Source of the DNA: Hyphomicrobiales bacterium
GTDB taxonomy: Bacteria > Pseudomonadota > Alphaproteobacteria > Rhizobiales > Hyphomicrobiaceae
NCBI GenBank assembly: GCA_017304275.1
Contig: JAFKKW010000130.1
Location: forward strand, 1-5,961
Direction: 5' to 3'
Length of the DNA: 5,961 nt
A model generated the notes under the pieces. The model did not search any database. It saw only the letters and a program-made list of their open reading frames with translations, and was not told the origin of the DNA. Position 1 is the first letter of the stretch. Each line of letters starts with the position of its first letter. The position numbers and the translations under genes were made by a program. This document shows positions 5,107 to 5,961 of this stretch, piece after piece.

Positions 5107-5961
5107 TTATCGCTCCGCCCACGCCGTGCGCGCGTTGAACCAGTTCATGGCCAGCGCCGTCGCAAGACTGATCGCGAGATAGACGGCCATCGTGATGAGG
5201 ATCACCTCGACCGCCTGTCCGGTCTGGTTGAGCACCGTGCCCGAGAAGACCGAGACGAGATCCGGATAGCCGATCGCGACCGCCAGCGACGAGTTCTTGG
5301 TGAGGTTGAGGTACTGGTTGGTGAGTGGCGGGATGATGATGCGCAAGGCCTGCGGCAGCACGACAAGGCGTAGCGCCTGTCTCCGGCTGAGGCCGAGCGC
5401 GGCGGCCGCCTCGCGCTGTCCCTTCGCCACCCCGTCGAGCCCCCCGCGCACGATCTCGGCGATGAACGCGGCCGTGTACGTCGAGAGGCCGATCAGCTGC
5501 GCCAGGAACTCGGGCTCGATCGACAGCCCGCCCTCGTGGTTGAACCGGTCGAGCACGGGCATCGTCACGCTCGTGCGCAGCCAGAGCACGGCCACGATGA
5601 ACGGTATCGCGACCACCAGCGCGCGGCCGACGACATCCGTGGGATCGGGAGCCGCATCGCCGCGCCGGCGCGCCCTCCGCCACAGCCAGACCGCGCCGAT
5701 CAGCGCCGCGGCCATCGTGGCGAGCAGCAGCTCGCCGCCGCTCTTGATCGCTACCCGCGGCAGGTGCAATCCGCGCTTGTCCAGAAAGCCGCCGCCCGGC
5801 AGCGAGAACGCCTCTTGCGGCATCGGCAGGGCACGCAGCACGGCCACGTACTCGGCATCGCCCGGCGCGTTGCCTCCGCCCAGGCGCAACAGACTGACGG
5901 ATGCGCGCAGGGTGAGCATTGGCGACGCCTGCGCCTGCGCGATCGACGACCTCGCCCGCAT
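5107..5961 (-). CDS. aapQ: General L-amino-acid ABC transporter permease AapQ, N-terminus cut by window edge
   Basis: The C-terminal 284 residues of an HisM-type permease are visible; full AapQ is about 400 residues. The EAA loop is EAAAALGLSRRQALRLVVLPQAL (about 184-206 of the visible part). LSTYTAAFIAEIVRGGLDGV, NQYLNLTKNSSLAVAIGYPDL and the end MNWFNARTAWAER are highly characteristic of AapQ. Membrane segments lie about 77-95, 113-128, 155-170, 225-243 and 252-271. From about residue 38 (YVAVLRALPMPQEAFSLP) the sequence follows the family; the first ~37 visible residues are hydrophilic, with a Gly-rich LGGGNAPGD, and do not resemble the helix expected nearby, so they may be an enlarged periplasmic loop. 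The RN-x-P-LLQ motif expected earlier is not seen and should lie outside the window. The Met codon at the extreme right edge is probably internal. It pairs with AapM, just downstream. Confidence 0.93.
   Translation of the reverse strand: MRARSSIAQAQASPMLTLRASVSLLRLGGGNAPGDAEYVAVLRALPMPQEAFSLPGGGFLDKRGLHLPRVAIKSGGELLLATMAAALIGAVWLWRRARRRGDAAPDPTDVVGRALVVAIPFIVAVLWLRTSVTMPVLDRFNHEGGLSIEPEFLAQLIGLSTYTAAFIAEIVRGGLDGVAKGQREAAAALGLSRRQALRLVVLPQALRIIIPPLTNQYLNLTKNSSLAVAIGYPDLVSVFSGTVLNQTGQAVEVILITMAVYLAISLATALAMNWFNARTAWAER

Noticed and set aside
4255..5373. Plus-strand open frame of 372 codons opposite aapM/aapQ
   Set aside because: It has Arg/Glu/His-rich shadow composition and no recognisable domain.
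3983..5683. Long minus-strand open frame of 566 codons across aapM and aapQ
   Set aside because: It reads out of frame through two clear permeases and yields low-complexity Arg/Ala/Gly sequence. The true frames show EAA loops and membrane helices.
1..5961. tRNA, rRNA, CRISPR array, insertion sequence or attachment site
   Set aside because: I looked for cloverleaf-like arms, regularly spaced repeats, transposase-like frames and terminal inverted repeats, and saw none.

Overview
The window is about 6 kb of high-GC DNA with strong GC bias at third codon positions. The gene content (an AsmA/DUF3971 envelope protein beside a Bcp-type peroxiredoxin, a bactofilin, and an AapQ/AapM amino-acid permease pair) points to an alphaproteobacterium, most likely of the order Hyphomicrobiales (Rhizobiales). 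This placement rests on recognising families by eye and on gene order, not on a database search.

Layout. (1) Positions 1-1530, minus strand: the N-terminal 510 residues of a large membrane-anchored AsmA-like/DUF3971 protein, cut by the left edge. (2) Positions 1531-1853: a divergent intergenic region with no recognisable gene. (3) Positions 1854-2333, plus strand: the thiol peroxidase bcp/prxQ. (4) Positions 2334-2588: a spacer with two inverted repeats, leading to (5) 2589-3101, plus strand: a bactofilin, closed by a strong nested intrinsic terminator at 3112-3167. (6) Positions 3168-3386: a non-coding, convergent gap holding two DnaA-box-like sequences in direct orientation, 79 bp apart, with an imperfect hairpin between them. 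(7) A UUCG-loop terminator at 3387-3413 serves the minus-strand gene 3441-3881. That gene encodes an unrecognised 146-residue membrane protein made of two copies of one roughly 57-residue helical-hairpin unit. (8) Positions 3994-5103 and 5107-5961, minus strand: aapM and the C-terminal part of aapQ, two permease subunits of a general L-amino-acid ABC importer, 3 bp apart and evidently cotranscribed.

How the genes relate. AapQ and AapM would form the membrane channel of one importer. The expected ATPase gene aapP does not follow aapM. Instead, the last ~300 bp of aapM drop in GC, and after a 112-bp gap comes the duplicated membrane protein, which suggests a rearrangement junction. The bactofilin and the AsmA-like protein both belong to envelope or cell-shape biology; Bcp is an antioxidant enzyme. 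No mobile element, CRISPR array, rRNA or tRNA was seen.

The parts least explained by known families are the duplicated membrane protein (3441-3881) and the DnaA-box-bearing convergent spacer (3168-3386).
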